A DNA stretch of 64,000 bases. Source: Gigaspora margarita. Taxonomy: Eukaryota > Glomeromycota > Glomeromycetes > Diversisporales > Gigasporaceae. Location: assembly GCA_009809945.1 (NCBI GenBank), contig WTPW01000317.1:113753-177752 (forward strand), given 5' to 3'. Of the stretch, positions 44,430 to 60,070 are shown piece by piece; position 1 is the first letter of the stretch; each line of letters begins with the position of its first letter. The translations under genes and the position numbers were made by a program. The notes beneath the pieces were generated by a model, which did no database searches, had not been told where the DNA came from, and worked only from the letters and a program-made list of their open reading frames with translations.

Positions 44430-47400
44430 ACAAAACGCTTTCAAATTCGTAATACTATCACTTCCTTTTGTATGCATTTTTTCGCTAAAAACGGATAGTG
44501 ATCCTAGTCAAAAAGACTAAATAATATTCAAAACCATAACACGAATATGAAAGCGCCTTTTGAGAGAGGTAATTAACTAGTTAAATTATTCATTAAGAAT
44601 TTTGACTGGCTAAAATTAAATACTTATATAGCAGTATTAATTTTCATTATTGCTATGTAAAATTTATTTAAAAAGAATATTAGTTTTTCTGTTCATTCAA
44701 AAATAGAAGATATAATTCATAGTACTTAACTTTATTTTTATATATATAGTTAAAAATGTTTCTAAGCTAATAAGATACTGAATTGAATTAAAATTTCAGA
44801 TACTAAGTACTTGTTATTGATTAGGTTGTGGATGATAACTGATTTATCGCTAGGTTACTATATAAATCACATGGCTTTGCACGTCATTTATATTGTTCCC
44901 TACGAATAATCGGTTTTCATTACAACTTAACTGATAACATTTTTATCCGTAAGGTCCGACGTAAGCACTGTCGTTTTTCGTATATCTTATTCGGTCTTTC
45001 TAATCATTAGACTCACTTTCACTCTTTTTTTACGTTCGCTTACTTTTCTACTTTCGCTCATCATTTTTTTTCATTTAACTTTTTTTTACTTTTTTCCTTC
45101 GCTAAATCTTTTTTTCCTTAACTTTCACTAATATGAATGTTATGAGTTACGCAAAAAGAAATAAAATCAGAAAATTGAGTTATCACATAATTAGAAAGTG
45201 ATCAAATAATATATACAAAATATTGTTATAGAACTAGTGTTAGGCAGTTATAATAAAAATAAAAATATAAATAATAAAATCGCGCTTTCCAAATTAGCAG
45301 TATATAATAACTATATTTAGCTAAAACCACTACCGCTATACAAAAAAAAGCAATTGAATAATTATTTTATTTGCTATCACTATTTTCTATTATCATAATT
45401 TACATAGTATATTGAACACCCAACGTGGTGTGGCGAATTCGGATAAACTTTTTGACTTTATGTTAAGGTTTGGAGTTAGAGTTCGTGGGTATGGCCTTAA
45501 AAAGTCACTATCAGTATGTAAAATCGCGTTCCAGACATTTTAGGTAGCTTTAAAGGCCTAATTAAACACTAGTTTTCGAGTATTTTCGCTCTTTTCTCTT
45601 TGTTTCTTCTTGTACTCATGGTTTGTTTTAATGTTGGGCTAATCCGGGACGATCAAAATTTTACGTTCTCCGATTGGCGGTTCAAATCTATATCTCCAAG
45701 CCACAACCCAGAAGTCTCACAATTTCTTATGGCTTGGGTCAATGGAGCCTTCCGGTGTTACCAAATCGTGTACAAGTCACAGGTTAAAATTTTAACCGTG
45801 ACATTATCGTTAGAATTATTTCATTGTGATTCTAAATTAGGCAGTTGATTAATTTTACTTATCTGTTATTGACTCTGTCAGCCTATGGAGATAGTACTGT
45901 ACTCCCGATTAGGATTCTGGTATATCCGGATTGGAACATTCCATCTTTTCGATCTGTTGATTTAACGTCAACTTGAATAAAAGTTTTACCTGTTGATCAT
46001 GTATGGATAGTGACAAAGCCATCGGTATTATGAATTGATATTCATTATAATAAAAAATGTTGCCCTGAACAACGGTTGCGCAGGTGAAATGTTAACTTTT
46101 TAAGCTTTATCGTTTACGCCTGTGCCTCTATATAGTTTTGATAAAAAAAAAACAAAAAAAATCTAGAGTTGATTCTAATATAAATATCATTATAATCCCA
46201 CTATTAGGATTTACTTTTCGTAACACTCTCAAACATTTTATTCATGAAGCTCGAGTTGCTAAACATAGATAAGTATTAAGCTTTTATTTTAATAGTTTTA
46301 CGATTTCTATATATTCTTAGTAATATACATTTATAAAATTAAACCAGAAAATCGAAAAAGGAAAGATTGACTAGTTCTAAAAAATTATGTTTCAATTTTT
46401 TTGACCTTGGTCAAAACTGTACCGTACTAAAAAAAAAAAATATAAATTAAATTAATATAATTTAATTAAGTATCGGGGTTTACTATCCGATTTTTCCGAT
46501 TTAAAATATTTATTATAGAGTCGATTTTTGCTAAGATGAGCTTTATACAATCAGTACTTGGCTAATAAGGATATTAATTAACGCTTGAATAATGTTAAAG
46601 CAAGTAGTGTAAAAAATGGTTATTATATCTATTTATGTTTTTTTTTTTATGCAGGTGGTTGATACAATGATTTTTACTTAATCCGATTGTAATACGTAGT
46701 AAGATCAACACTTAACAAACCGGGTTAAATCATTTAAAAATTTTTAGACATTCAAAAAATTAATTATACTTTAGCTTTAGTCACAATTTCTCATGCCATA
46801 ACTATGGTACTCTATGAATTTATAAAATCATTAAGTTTTAGCTTTAGTATTAATTAATAAAATTATTAAACTTTTAACATTTATTTATGCCAATTATAAC
46901 CCTATTTAGGGTGTTCCATACCCGTGTTGGCAACTGGACCAATTGGGCATAATAAACTGCGCCACATTTTTATTATTGGACAGAACACAATAACGTGACA
47001 ACATAGATTATAAGTATGTGCATAAATTTCTCTCCCTCTCACATATAAACGTTAACCAACTAATTAATTTTGAACGGCCTAAATTCCAATAAACCGCTCT
47101 CAAGTCTTTTATTTGTATTAATTAATTTAATTCATTAAGATTGTAAAAAAATCTATTAAAATCCGAATTATATTTTTTAACGTATTGGTGGATTCAATTC
47201 CTGAAGAATTTAATTTGATTATATTCTGACATGTAATATTACTTGTTGTTATATTTCGAAAAACTTTATTGTACAAAGAGTTAAGGTTGATACGACGGTA
47301 AAAATTTAATTCGAATTTGCAGGTTTACTGGCAGGTTTTTATTTTACAGAACTTTCATTTTCTATTTTAAAAATTTTTATTCTTTCGAAAATATATAGCA

Positions 47401-47790
47401 AAGAATTATAATTTGTGAATTGACACGCATATTAAATATTAGCAAAAATTGCTGTATAATTTGTATTGTTATCAATAAATACATTACTGACGACAATAAG
47501 TTTTAATTTTTAACCCGAATCAAATTTCTGATTAAGGTATATAATTACATGAAAGTTTTTTTGAGTAATTTTCACAATGTTCCTCTATACCACCATGACT
47601 TTTTACTACTTCACATAGTCTTCCGGTATACATTAATTAATATTTATGCATTAAATTAAAAGTTTAGATAACAATTTACAATCTTATTAAAATATTACAA
47701 CAATATCACTTAACCTAGCGTCACGAATTCCATGAGCACCCAAATCAACCCTTACAGTAAATAACTTATATATACAACATTTACTCAACA
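44430..47790. other. Single-copy-looking intergenic region left of GH9
   Basis: Few repeats are seen. A stretch at 45420-46100 is visibly less AT-rich than its surroundings and holds an 82-residue frame (45600-45848, with GLIRDDQNFTFSDWRFKSIS and EVSQFLMAWVNGAFRCYQIV). I do not recognise it, and there are no obvious flanking exons. The 3-prime side of the GH9 gene is at the right edge. A pyrimidine-rich tract (TTTTTTCATTTAAC-like) spans 45020-45120. Confidence 0.4.
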
Positions 47791-47791
47791 T

Positions 47792-51730
<3,939 letters not shown>

Positions 51731-51732
51731 TA

Positions 51733-51837
51733 CCGTAAAACTCGAAATAGCGGACATGAACGTTATTTCAATTTTTGGCTCGAATTAAGTTTAATTCGGG
51801 CAAATTCGGAATAATTCACATACCCGAGAATTTACGG
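51733..51837. mobile_element. 105-bp TA-flanked palindromic MITE
   Basis: The ends CCGTAAAACTCG and CGAGAATTTACGG are inverse with TA on both sides. The interior is GAATTAAGTTTAATTCGGG palindrome sequence. It fits a tiny Tc1/mariner-type MITE. Confidence 0.65.
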
Positions 51838-51839
51838 TA

Positions 51840-52490
51840 CATCTTATAAATAAATATAGATATATATATTTAAGTTTCGAAAAATAAATGTATTACAAAC
51901 GAGAATATAATATGTGTCTTTGTTTTAAAAATAAAGTTATGGAATATAGTATATTATATGTTCCATACTTGATTTTCAAGACAAAGATCCCATATGATAT
52001 AAAGGTTAATTTTTTATTTTTAAACCCGCAGTATAATTCGGGACACCAATTGGCATTTATAACGTTAATTTATTTTTAAATAATGCAGAAATATAACTTA
52101 AAAAAATTTCAGTTCATACGATTTATATTATTCACATATTCAAAAATGTTTAATAGTTAATTATACACTCTCTTTAGATTAATTATTATTTTTACAAATA
52201 TAAAACCTTGTGGTTAAGTTTAGGGTTAGCGTGATTAAGGTTTGGGTAAAGTATAGTTTTCTATCAAAATTTATCAAGGAATTTTTTTTTTTTTGTTTTC
52301 ATGCTTTTTATATTCCTAAAATTATTAATCAATTGGCGAGTTTCTTTGTTTTAAAAAAAAAAAAAAAATTGCAGCTTTGTGTTTTGATTTTGCGTTACAC
52401 TTGATCTTGAAATTGGGTTGGCTTTATGGGATTCGGTTACTAGTGTTCTAACCCGATTAGAAGTTAGTCAACTTGTTGACTTAGGACGTT
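51840..52490. other. Intergenic, telomere-like motif repeat fragment
   Basis: No gene seen. TTTAGGGTTAGCGTGATTAA followed by TATCAAAATTTATCAAGGAA at 52217-52283 resembles pieces at 57493-57565 and, inverted, 58468-58550, so the GGGTTAG motif here belongs to a dispersed repeat. Confidence 0.45.
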
Positions 52491-52493
52491 CTC

Positions 52494-53113
52494 AAGCACC
52501 TCACTCAATGGATCGGAAGGAAATTTTTAATTAGTCGGAAATCGAATAAATGAGTTACCATTGCGATGAACAAATCAGTGAGATACAAGCCACCTTTTTT
52601 CGTCAAAATTTGTCATCGCTCAATCATTACTTTATATTCAAACATAATAATAAACAATAAATTCTCACCAAGTTTCTATCCGATCCAAAAAAGCACCCAT
52701 TTTATTGCTAATGCTCGAAGCTTTTAAAACAAATAATCGATACTTGATACGAACATAATAAATACAATACATCTTTTAAAATAATAAAAATAATAATACT
52801 AATAACATAAAAAAAAAATTATTTCTTGCTGTAAAGCAACTTTCGCTAATGATTCGATAAATTGATTCTATTGCTGTTGCAACAAAAAATTTAAATTGCA
52901 TAATCATTAAAAGGAGAAACCGATACAATTAAAGTTGAAGCTTCAGCAATCAATTGAATAGAATTTTTTTTATTGAATTTTTTAGTTGTTTTGGATGACA
53001 AGGTGAAGATCACAAACAAAAGAAAAAGAGTATGCTCAAGCATTTAATTCTATTAATATCGTCATTGATGTTGATGCTATTAAATCATTTGATTGAGATG
53101 CTTGAGAACACCC
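52494..53113. mobile_element. PIF/Harbinger-like MITE, copy 1
   Basis: The ends GGACGTTCTCAAGCACCTCA and the inverse of GGGTGTTCTCAAGCATCTCA have TTA on both sides (52491-52493, 53114-53116). A TTA duplication is the preferred PIF/Harbinger target. The 620-bp interior is non-coding. Confidence 0.75.
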
Positions 53114-53125
53114 TTAGTCAGCTAA

Positions 53126-54550
53126 GAGTGTTCTCAAGAACTTCACTCAATGGATCGGAAGTAAATTTTTAATTAATCGGAAATCGAATAAATGATTACC
53201 ATTGCGATGTGAATTACAATCCACCTTTTTTTGTCAAAAATTTGTCATTGATAAACAAGTTTTTTATCCGATCCAAAAAATAAATAACTATTTTATTATT
53301 AATGCTCGAAGTTTTTAAAACAAATAATCGATACCTTGATATGAACATAATAAAACAACACATCTTTTAGAATAATAATAATAATAATCATAATAATAGT
53401 AATAATAATAATAACATAAAAAAAATTACTAATAATTCGATAAATTGTTTCTGTTGCTGTTTCAACAAAAAATTTAAATTATATAATCATTAAAAAGAGA
53501 AGCCAATACAACTAAAGTTGAACCTTCGACAGTCAGTTGAATAGAATTTTTTTTATTAGATTTTTTAATTATTTTGGGTGGCATAGTGCAGGGATGGTAA
53601 ATGACTTTAAATGACACAAATGACTCAAATGACAAATGACCAGTCATTGGTCATTTTACGGCCCAAATGACTTAAGAAGGTCATTTAACTCTGGTTAATT
53701 GATTGTCTAATACTTTTAGTCAATCAAAGTTGATTATTGTTCTCCGTAAAATGAAACGTTGCTAGATACTATCCAATAAAAACTATTACACATGATAAAT
53801 AATTGATGACCCAAAATGACCAGTCATCATTTGATGAATGATTGACATTTGTATTTTGGTTAAATGACTAGGTCATTTCCATGCCTGTTGTAAAGTGACA
53901 TTCCAATCGAATCATAAGATCAGGTATGAAGTGATTAAAAAAAACATTAGAAAAAAAAAATAAGTATTTACTATTTTTTTAAAAAAAAGGTTTGTAAATA
54001 ATAATTTACCGATTGCAAATAAATGATATAAATCATTTTCGAATTTACAAATGGCATGTTAATTAATAATCGACGTGAATTGTGAAATGATGCGAACATA
54101 TATATTATTTAAAATATTATGCAAGTTTTTCGTTATCGTAGGATGTCAACTTTATACTAAATGACCTAATGATCAAATGACCCCGAATAATCGACGTTTA
54201 TTGAGAAATGAAGAAATGATGCGAACATATATATTATTTAAACCAAGTTTTTCGTGATCGGTAGGATGTCAACTCTATGCAAAATGACCTAATGATCAAA
54301 TGACAATAGTCATTTGGTCACAAGTCATTTCCAAATGACCTAAAATTTGGATGACCTCAAATGACCAGTCATTTTGAGGTCATTTGAGGTCAATTGAAAA
54401 ATTGGCAAATGACCAGGTCATTTACCATCCCTGGCATAGTAAAGATCACGAACTAAAGAAAAAGAGTATGCTCAAGCATTAATTCTATTAATATTGTCAT
54501 TGATGAGAATTATCACGATCATTATCAAATCAATTGTCTTGAGAACTCCC
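53126..54550. mobile_element. PIF/Harbinger-like MITE, copy 2, with nested hAT
   Basis: Same family as 52494-53113, starting only 12 bp after it, with ends GAGTGTTCTCAAGAACTTCA and the inverse of GGGAGTTCTCAAGACAATTG. It is collinear with copy 1 throughout (CACTCAATGGATCGGAAG, AAAAAGAGTATGCTCAAGCA) except for the hAT MITE at 53589-54433. The flanking triplets (TAA, TCA) do not match well. Confidence 0.75.
53589..54433. mobile_element. hAT MITE with CAGGG ends
   Basis: The ends CAGGGATGGTAAATGAC and GTCATTTACCATCCCTG are perfect inverses. The flanking 8-mers GCATAGTG (53581-53588) and GCATAGTA (54434-54441) agree at seven of eight. Copy 1 of the host element is the uninterrupted reference. 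The subterminal part is made of CAAATGACC words in both orientations. It encodes no protein. Confidence 0.9.
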
Positions 54551-54559
54551 TCAGTCAAT

Positions 54560-55100
54560 AGATTTTTTGGGAAGTCAACTTAATCGGCTCTTAACTGTTA
54601 ATAAAACAGAATTGATCATCTGAATTTATTTATTTTTATCGTATTTACATAATAGAACTTTATAAAACTGATAAGTTGCATTGTATGTGATTCGGGATTC
54701 CATGATTTTAGATCATCAAATAACTTAGAATTTATCATAAAATCATTTATTATCTGGCAAACTCATATTATTATGATCATAAATTGCCGGATAATGCGGA
54801 AAATTGTCGAATACAATAATTTGGCAAATGATTGGCTACACGCGCCGCTCTGCGGCACGTGTTCAGTTGGGGTTTATTAATCCACCACCAGTTCCTATTG
54901 GACGAATGTTGATCTTGTCACTCATTGATCGGAGTTGTGACATTCTTTATACAAGCCTCGTCTTTGAATAATTACGTATTTTATTAAAAAAAGTTTTTCT
55001 TTTAAAAAAATTAATTCTTTTTGTCTTTTGATACTAACGTTTAACAGTGCTTTGAATTTAGCAGCTCTTCCTTTGCATTATTGATTAAATAATTGTTGCA
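54560..55100. other. Intergenic with GC-rich hairpin
   Basis: No gene seen. CGCGCCGCTCTGCGGCACGT at about 54841-54860 is the most GC-rich word in this half of the window and folds (GCCGC/GCGGC). A GATCATAAATTGCCGGATAA-type motif is repeated nearby with TTTGGCAAATGATTGG. Confidence 0.4.
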
Positions 55101-55101
55101 G

Positions 55102-55311
55102 TGATGCTGAAAACGGCTGATGCTGAAATTTCGACCTATTTTGATACAAATTTTTTAAAAATTTTTGGGGGTAATTTTGTCAGTTTTTTTTTTAGGGTTG
55201 GGTTAGGGTTTAGGGTTAGAATTGATTATTAAAGAGTATATATGGATTTTAGCAGGGCATATATTTTCAAATCGCGACCCCAAATTTCAGCATCAGCCGT
55301 TTTCAGCATCA
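55102..55311. mobile_element. MITE with internally repeated 30-bp ends
   Basis: The left arm TGATGCTGAAAACGGCTGAT (55102-55131) and right arm ATCAGCCGTTTTCAGCATCA (to 55311) are perfect inverses. Each arm itself contains the GATGCTGAAA word twice. The spacer holds GGGTTGGGTTAGGGTTTAGG, a telomere-like tract. Target duplication unclear. Confidence 0.7.
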
Positions 55312-55329
55312 GCTGCGACAATAATTTTT

Positions 55330-55510
55330 TTCCTTGCACTATATCGGTTAAATAATTTTTTTTTTTTTTTTGCGCTATCGATTAAATAAATTATTTTTCC
55401 TGCACTATCGATTAAATGTTTTTTTTTTCTTGTCTTATCAATTAAATAATTTTTTTCTCTTACACTATCGATTAATAATTGTTTTTTTTTTTGCCGATTC
55501 TATTGAATTT
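55330..55510. repeat. Tandem repeat, about 38-bp unit
   Basis: Units consist of CACTATCGATTAAATAATTT followed by a T-run and TTGC or CTTGC, about five copies with variable T length. Confidence 0.8.
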
Positions 55511-55645
55511 GGCAGCTCTTAAACCTTGCACGACTGATCAAATAATATACATCTATTTTTTTTTTTACCAATTCCATTGAAATTAGCAGCTTTAAATTTC
55601 GTACGATTAATTAAATAATTATTTTTATCCGGCAGCTTACTATAA

Positions 55646-55762
55646 TAGTGCTTGCCAATAACTCGAGTTATTTTGGCAGTGATTGCGTCATCTGCTAAAT
55701 AACTTCGTTATTTGGCAGCTTACGTAATCACTACCAAAAACTCGAGTCATTTAGCAAGCACA
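55646..55762. repeat. Inverted repeat, 117 bp
   Basis: GTGCTTGCCAATAACTCGAG and TTTTGGCAGTGATTGCGT pair with ACGTAATCACTACCAAAA and CTCGAGTCATTTAGCAAGCA. Centre ATAACTTCGTTAT. A small hairpin unit, probably a MITE. Confidence 0.7.
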
Positions 55763-55867
55763 ATCGTCGTAAACCACCGGATAACCGTTATTGTATGCCA
55801 TGTAGTCAATAACTTGTTTATCTGGCAGCGAATTTAATATATGTCATTTCTGGGTCCCTTCGGGACT

Positions 55868-55986
55868 AGTGATGCCTGACGAAACCACGTGATGCTAATC
55901 GTCACTTGTTTTTACTTATAAAAAAACCAAAATAGAATATTGTACCACGTGATAATTAGCATCACATGGTTTCGTCATGCATCACT
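55868..55986. mobile_element. MITE related to 24497-26285
   Basis: The arms AGTGATGCCTGACGAAACCA and TGGTTTCGTCATGCATCACT are inverse, continuing through GTGATGCTAATC and GATAATTAGCATCAC. The terminal words GATGCCTGA and GTTTCGTCATG also make up the ends and minisatellite of the larger element at 24497-26285. Confidence 0.7.
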
Positions 55987-56019
55987 TTTCGGAACTGACA
56001 TGGTATAGTTATACAAACA

Positions 56020-56540
56020 TTTGAAAAAATCTTATCTTGCACTCCTACATGTTGTTAATCTACAAAAAAAGGTGAGTTTTTATTGGTGCAACATTAAAAC
56101 AGCCTAAGGTTATACAAAAATTGCAAAAATCTTATTCTGCACTCATACATGTTGTTAATCTACAAAAGAGGTGAGTTTTTATTAGTGCAACATGAAAATA
56201 GCCCAAGGTTACACAAAATTGCGAAATTCTGGCCCACATTATGTTAAGGCCTTAAGAAATTAGGGTAAGGGTTGGCCCGCATTATATAATTAGAGTTAGG
56301 GTTGGCCCACATTATAAAATTAGGTTAGCAGGCCTACTAGAACATTCTAACCAGTCCCAAGGTTACACAAAAATTGCAAAAATCTTATCCTGCACCCCTA
56401 CATGTTGTTAATCTACAAAAAAGGTGAGTTTTTATTGGTGCAANATTAAAAANGCCTAAGGTTACANNAAAATTGTGAAAAATCTTTTTTATATGTTGTT
56501 AATCTATAAAAAAAGAGNAGTTTTTATTGGTGCAACATAT
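56020..56540. repeat. Tandem repeat, about 105-bp unit, with N bases
   Basis: Four units share ACATGTTGTTAATCTACAAA, GGTGAGTTTTTATTGGTGCA and AAGGTTACACAAAAATTGCA. The second and third are separated by about 115 bp with GGCCCACATTAT repeated three times and telomere-like TTAGGGT. Several N bases lie in the last unit, suggesting a collapsed array. Confidence 0.8.
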
Positions 56541-56636
56541 ATTACCATGGTGCAAATAGAAAAGGTTGATTGATAATCTAATGTTACATGAAATCCATGG
56601 TGCAAATAGCAAAAACCATAGTGTAAATAGCAATAC

Positions 56637-56653
56637 CCTATTATTATTATTAG

Positions 56654-56692
<39 letters not shown>

Positions 56693-57390
56693 AGAAATAG
56701 AAATTTGGCGCACCCTATGATTCGACCAATCAAATCACTCGATTTTGTAGACAGAAAATTTTTTTTAAAAAAACTAAAAATTTTACTAGTAAAATATAAA
56801 AAAAAATAAGCGATAATAGAACAGTAGTGTAAAATTTTATTCTGAACAATTTTTTCTAAGTTACAAAGATAGATTATTTTAGTAAAAAAAGATATTTTAT
56901 AAGAAAAACCAAAAATTTTCAATGTTAGCATATATAGAACTTTTTTTTACTAATTTAATTTATATTTATATTTTAAGTATTATATGCAAAATTTTACATT
57001 AAACAACTTTTTCTAAGTTAAAAAGATAGATTATTTAGTAAAAATAAAGTTTTATATGTGCTAACTTTTGAAATTTTTGTTTTTTCTTATAAAACATCTT
57101 TTTTACTAAGACAATCTATCTTTGTAACTTAGAAAAAGTTGTTTAGAATAAAATTTTATATCATATAATATGTTATATATATATTTTACACTTTATTAAG
57201 TAAAAACTTAAATTTTTAAAAAAATTTTTTTTGCTAACAAAATCGAGCGATTTGATTGGTTGAACACGAGGTGTGACATGTCGCAAGTGTGACAAATTTA
57301 GATTCCCTATTATTATTATTAGTAATAATTATAATAATAATAGTAACAACAACAACAGCAACAATAGCAACAACAACAATAATGATAATA
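56637..57390. mobile_element. Inverted-repeat element bounded by ATT microsatellites
   Basis: The core 56701-57300 has ends AAATTTGGCGCACC and the inverse of AAATTTGTCACACTTG, then GATTCGACCAATCAAATCAC against GATTTGATTGGTTGAACACG. The arms continue inward (GTAACTTAGAAAAAGTTG and inverse). Both outsides carry CCCTATTATTATTATTAGTA runs. A related end, TAATAATAGGGAATATAAAT, occurs at 58050-58075. Confidence 0.65.
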
Positions 57391-57399
57391 GTAGTAAAA

Positions 57400-58022
57400 A
57401 ATTACTACTTATTACCAGTAATTAGCAATGAAGTGTAATATATAAATTAATAAGTTTTTTGCTAAAATAAACATTAAATTTTAATTAATTTTAGGGTTAG
57501 AGTAAGAACTGGAATGGGCAGAGGCATAGTTTATATCAAAATTTTATAAGAAATTTTTTTTGTTAGAGCCTCAAAAGTGTTTTTATAGACAAAATTTAAA
57601 TAGTAATTCGCAATTAAAGGGTCAAAATTTCATAGTACAAATCGGCAGAGTTTTACTAAGTGCCTTATTTGGAAGTGAAATGCTGTACATTTCTGATCAT
57701 AATAAAAAACCCTATAGTAAACAATCAACAAATACTCATATCGTGTCATATACTAACGCGATTTGAATAATTTAACTATCATTAGAATTAGAAAAGTTGG
57801 TTCTGCAAAGTTTAATTAGAAATTACAAAAGGTTTGCTTTGTAAAAAAAATAATTTTATATATAGAAAAGTCCCATTCACACACTATAGAAATATACTAT
57901 TAAATTCCGCTGTAATTGATTATAAAATGATCATTATTTTTTACTCTTTATCTGCAATTTACCACTTAAAGATACAAATATATACTGGTGGTGATCACTG
58001 CTGGTAATAAATAGCAAACTTC

Positions 58023-58060
<38 letters not shown>

Positions 58061-58660
58061 GGGAATATAAATTTGTTGTTCTTATAACATGTTATATCTG
58101 AAACATGTCCATTCTCACAACATCTTGCATCTGTGATATGTCATACCAATAAGATAACACCCTGTAACACATTAAACCCTTTTTGATTGGTTAAAATTTT
58201 TACATGACCAATAATTTGCTCTTTACAAATCAGATCAGGTTAGCTTTTATTTATTAAAAAATTTTTTAAAATTTTATAATAAAAATACAATTATTTTATA
58301 AGTAAATTTATTCATTACCTCATGTAATGCACCTTATATGTTGCTCTTCCAATCAAATTTCAAGATCAGGTGTAATATTACATGATCAGAAATTCAAAAC
58401 AAATGTTCGTTTCGTCAAAAATTGTCTATAACTTAAAATTGAGTATATGGAACTACTTTTTGGATTTTAACAAAAAAAATTCCTTTCAAAATTTTACTAT
58501 AAATCTTCTTCTAACCTGTAAACACTATCTTTACCCAACCATAACCCTAACCAATAAAAAAATGAGTTATTTTAATTGTTTTAGTTTTATATTACACCTG
58601 ATTTTATTGATTTGTGACAGGTGCAACAACATCGCATGTGCAACAAATAAATTTATTCTT
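57400..58660. other. No gene seen; dispersed repeat fragments
   Basis: Contains the AATAAT microsatellite at 58021-58060 and two pieces of the telomere-motif repeat (57493-57565 and inverted 58468-58550, each with a TTTAGGGTTAG or CTAACC word beside AAAATTTTA and a poly-T block). The 68- and 114-residue frames here overlap these repeats and are not supported. Confidence 0.45.
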
Positions 58661-58669
58661 ATTTTATTA

Positions 58670-58970
58670 TTAAAAAAAATTTTACATGACAAAAAAAAAG
58701 TAAAAAAACTTTGCAAAACAAAATAAAAATTTACAAACTTATTGCATAACAAAGCCACCAAATCCATCTATTTTATATTATTTAAAAAAAACCAAAATAA
58801 TGGTAAAAAAAATACAAATAATAATAAAAAAAACTTTGCAAAATAAAAAAAATTTTCACAAAAAAAAAATAAAACTTTGATAAAACTTTGAAAATAAAAA
58901 AACTTCAAATAAAAAAAAACTTCAAATAAAAAAAAAATCTTCAAATAAAAAAAAACTTTGAAAAAAAAGT
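58670..58970. repeat. A-rich tandem repeat (AAAACTTTGCAAAATAAA type)
   Basis: Short units such as ACTTCAAATAAAAAAAA and ACTTTGCAAAATAAAA run in tandem. Frames read from it are all F and K and are not genes. Confidence 0.8.
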
Positions 58971-59069
58971 ATGTGTGTAAAATTTTTATATTATCATATA
59001 ACAAAATAATAAAGCTACCAAATTTTCCTATCTACTGTGACAAAGGATGGAAAAGAAATAGTTTATCTA

Positions 59070-59840
59070 TAGTAATAAAATTAGTAAATAAACAAAAAAT
59101 AAAGGGCAAAAATAACAAAGAATCTTTGAAAAAACTACTGAAAAATGATAAAGAAAAATAATAAAGAATTCTTGAAAAAATTACCAAAAAATGACTGACA
59201 AATCACAAAGAATTCATGGAAGAACTACCAAAAAACCACTAAGAACCCTTGAAAGAACCACTAATAAACCACAAAAAATTCTTGAAAGAACAAATAAAAA
59301 ACTATAAAGAATCCTTGAAAAAACTACAAAAAACCTACAAAAAATCCTTGAAAACCCACTAAAAAACCATAAAGAAACCTTAAAAAAACTACTAAAAAAC
59401 TATAAAAAATTCTCAGAACTACTATAAAACTCTTGAAAGAATCACAGAAAACCCATAAAGAATCCTTGAAAAAACTGCTAAAAATCACAAAGAATTCTTG
59501 GAAGAACTACCAAAAAACCATAAAGAATTCTTAGAAAAATAACTAAAAACTACTAGAATCCTTAGAAGAACTACTAAAATACCAAAGAATTCTTGGAAAA
59601 CCACTAAAAAACTATAAAGAATTTTGGAAGAATTATCAAAAAACTATAGAAGAACTACTAAAAACTATAAAGAATCTGTAAAAGAACTACTAAAAACTAC
59701 AAAGAATCCTTGAAAAATTCACTAAAATATAATAAAAAATCCTTGAAAAACAACTAAAAATAATAAAGAATCCTTGAAGGAACTACCAAAAAACTACAAA
59801 TAATCCTTGGAAGAATTACTAAAAAACCATAAAAATTGTT
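59070..59840. repeat. Minisatellite, about 36-39-bp unit, about 20 copies
   Basis: Units have the form ACTACTAAAAAACCATAAAG followed by AATCCTTGAAAGA, highly diverged in sequence and in length. In one plus-strand frame a unit reads KESLKKLLKN, but stops and length changes occur throughout, so it is not a protein-coding repeat now. Confidence 0.8.
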
Positions 59841-59843
59841 CTG

Positions 59844-59900
59844 TAGGTTGATAGCATAGTGGTTGTGCTCCTGGAATATTGCTAATTGTTTTTGTAAAGT
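59844..59900 (+). other. Weak tRNA-like segment
   Basis: TAGCATAGTGGTTGTGCTCC resembles a Pol III A-box region, and AGTTCAAGCT resembles a B box, at tRNA-like spacing. It does not fold into a full tRNA by eye. It may be a SINE head or chance. Confidence 0.25.
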
Positions 59901-59904
59901 TGCT

Positions 59905-60070
59905 AGTTCAAGCTAGTGCTTCTACAAACCGGACTCAAGCCGGACTTTAGTCAAGTCTGAGTCTGGTTTGATTTTCAGACTGGACTCAGACTTTTATATT
60001 CAGAATTTTTAGTCAAGTCCGAGTTTGGTCTGGGTCCAGTTCGAAGTTCGTGAACTGGTCCAGGTTTGAA
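59905..60070. repeat. GTCTGG-rich boundary of array 2
   Basis: Begins TAGTGCTTCTACAAACCGGA, then AAGTCTGAGTCTGGTTTGAT and GGTCTGGGTCCAGTTC. It is the inverse of the block at 23650-23790. The TAGTGCTTCT start recalls the hAT-like terminus TAGTGCTCT at 5655. Confidence 0.55.

Noticed and set aside
58382-59161. Lysine/phenylalanine-rich frames at 58382-59161
   Set aside because: They are translations of A-rich tandem repeats and of a dispersed telomere-motif repeat.
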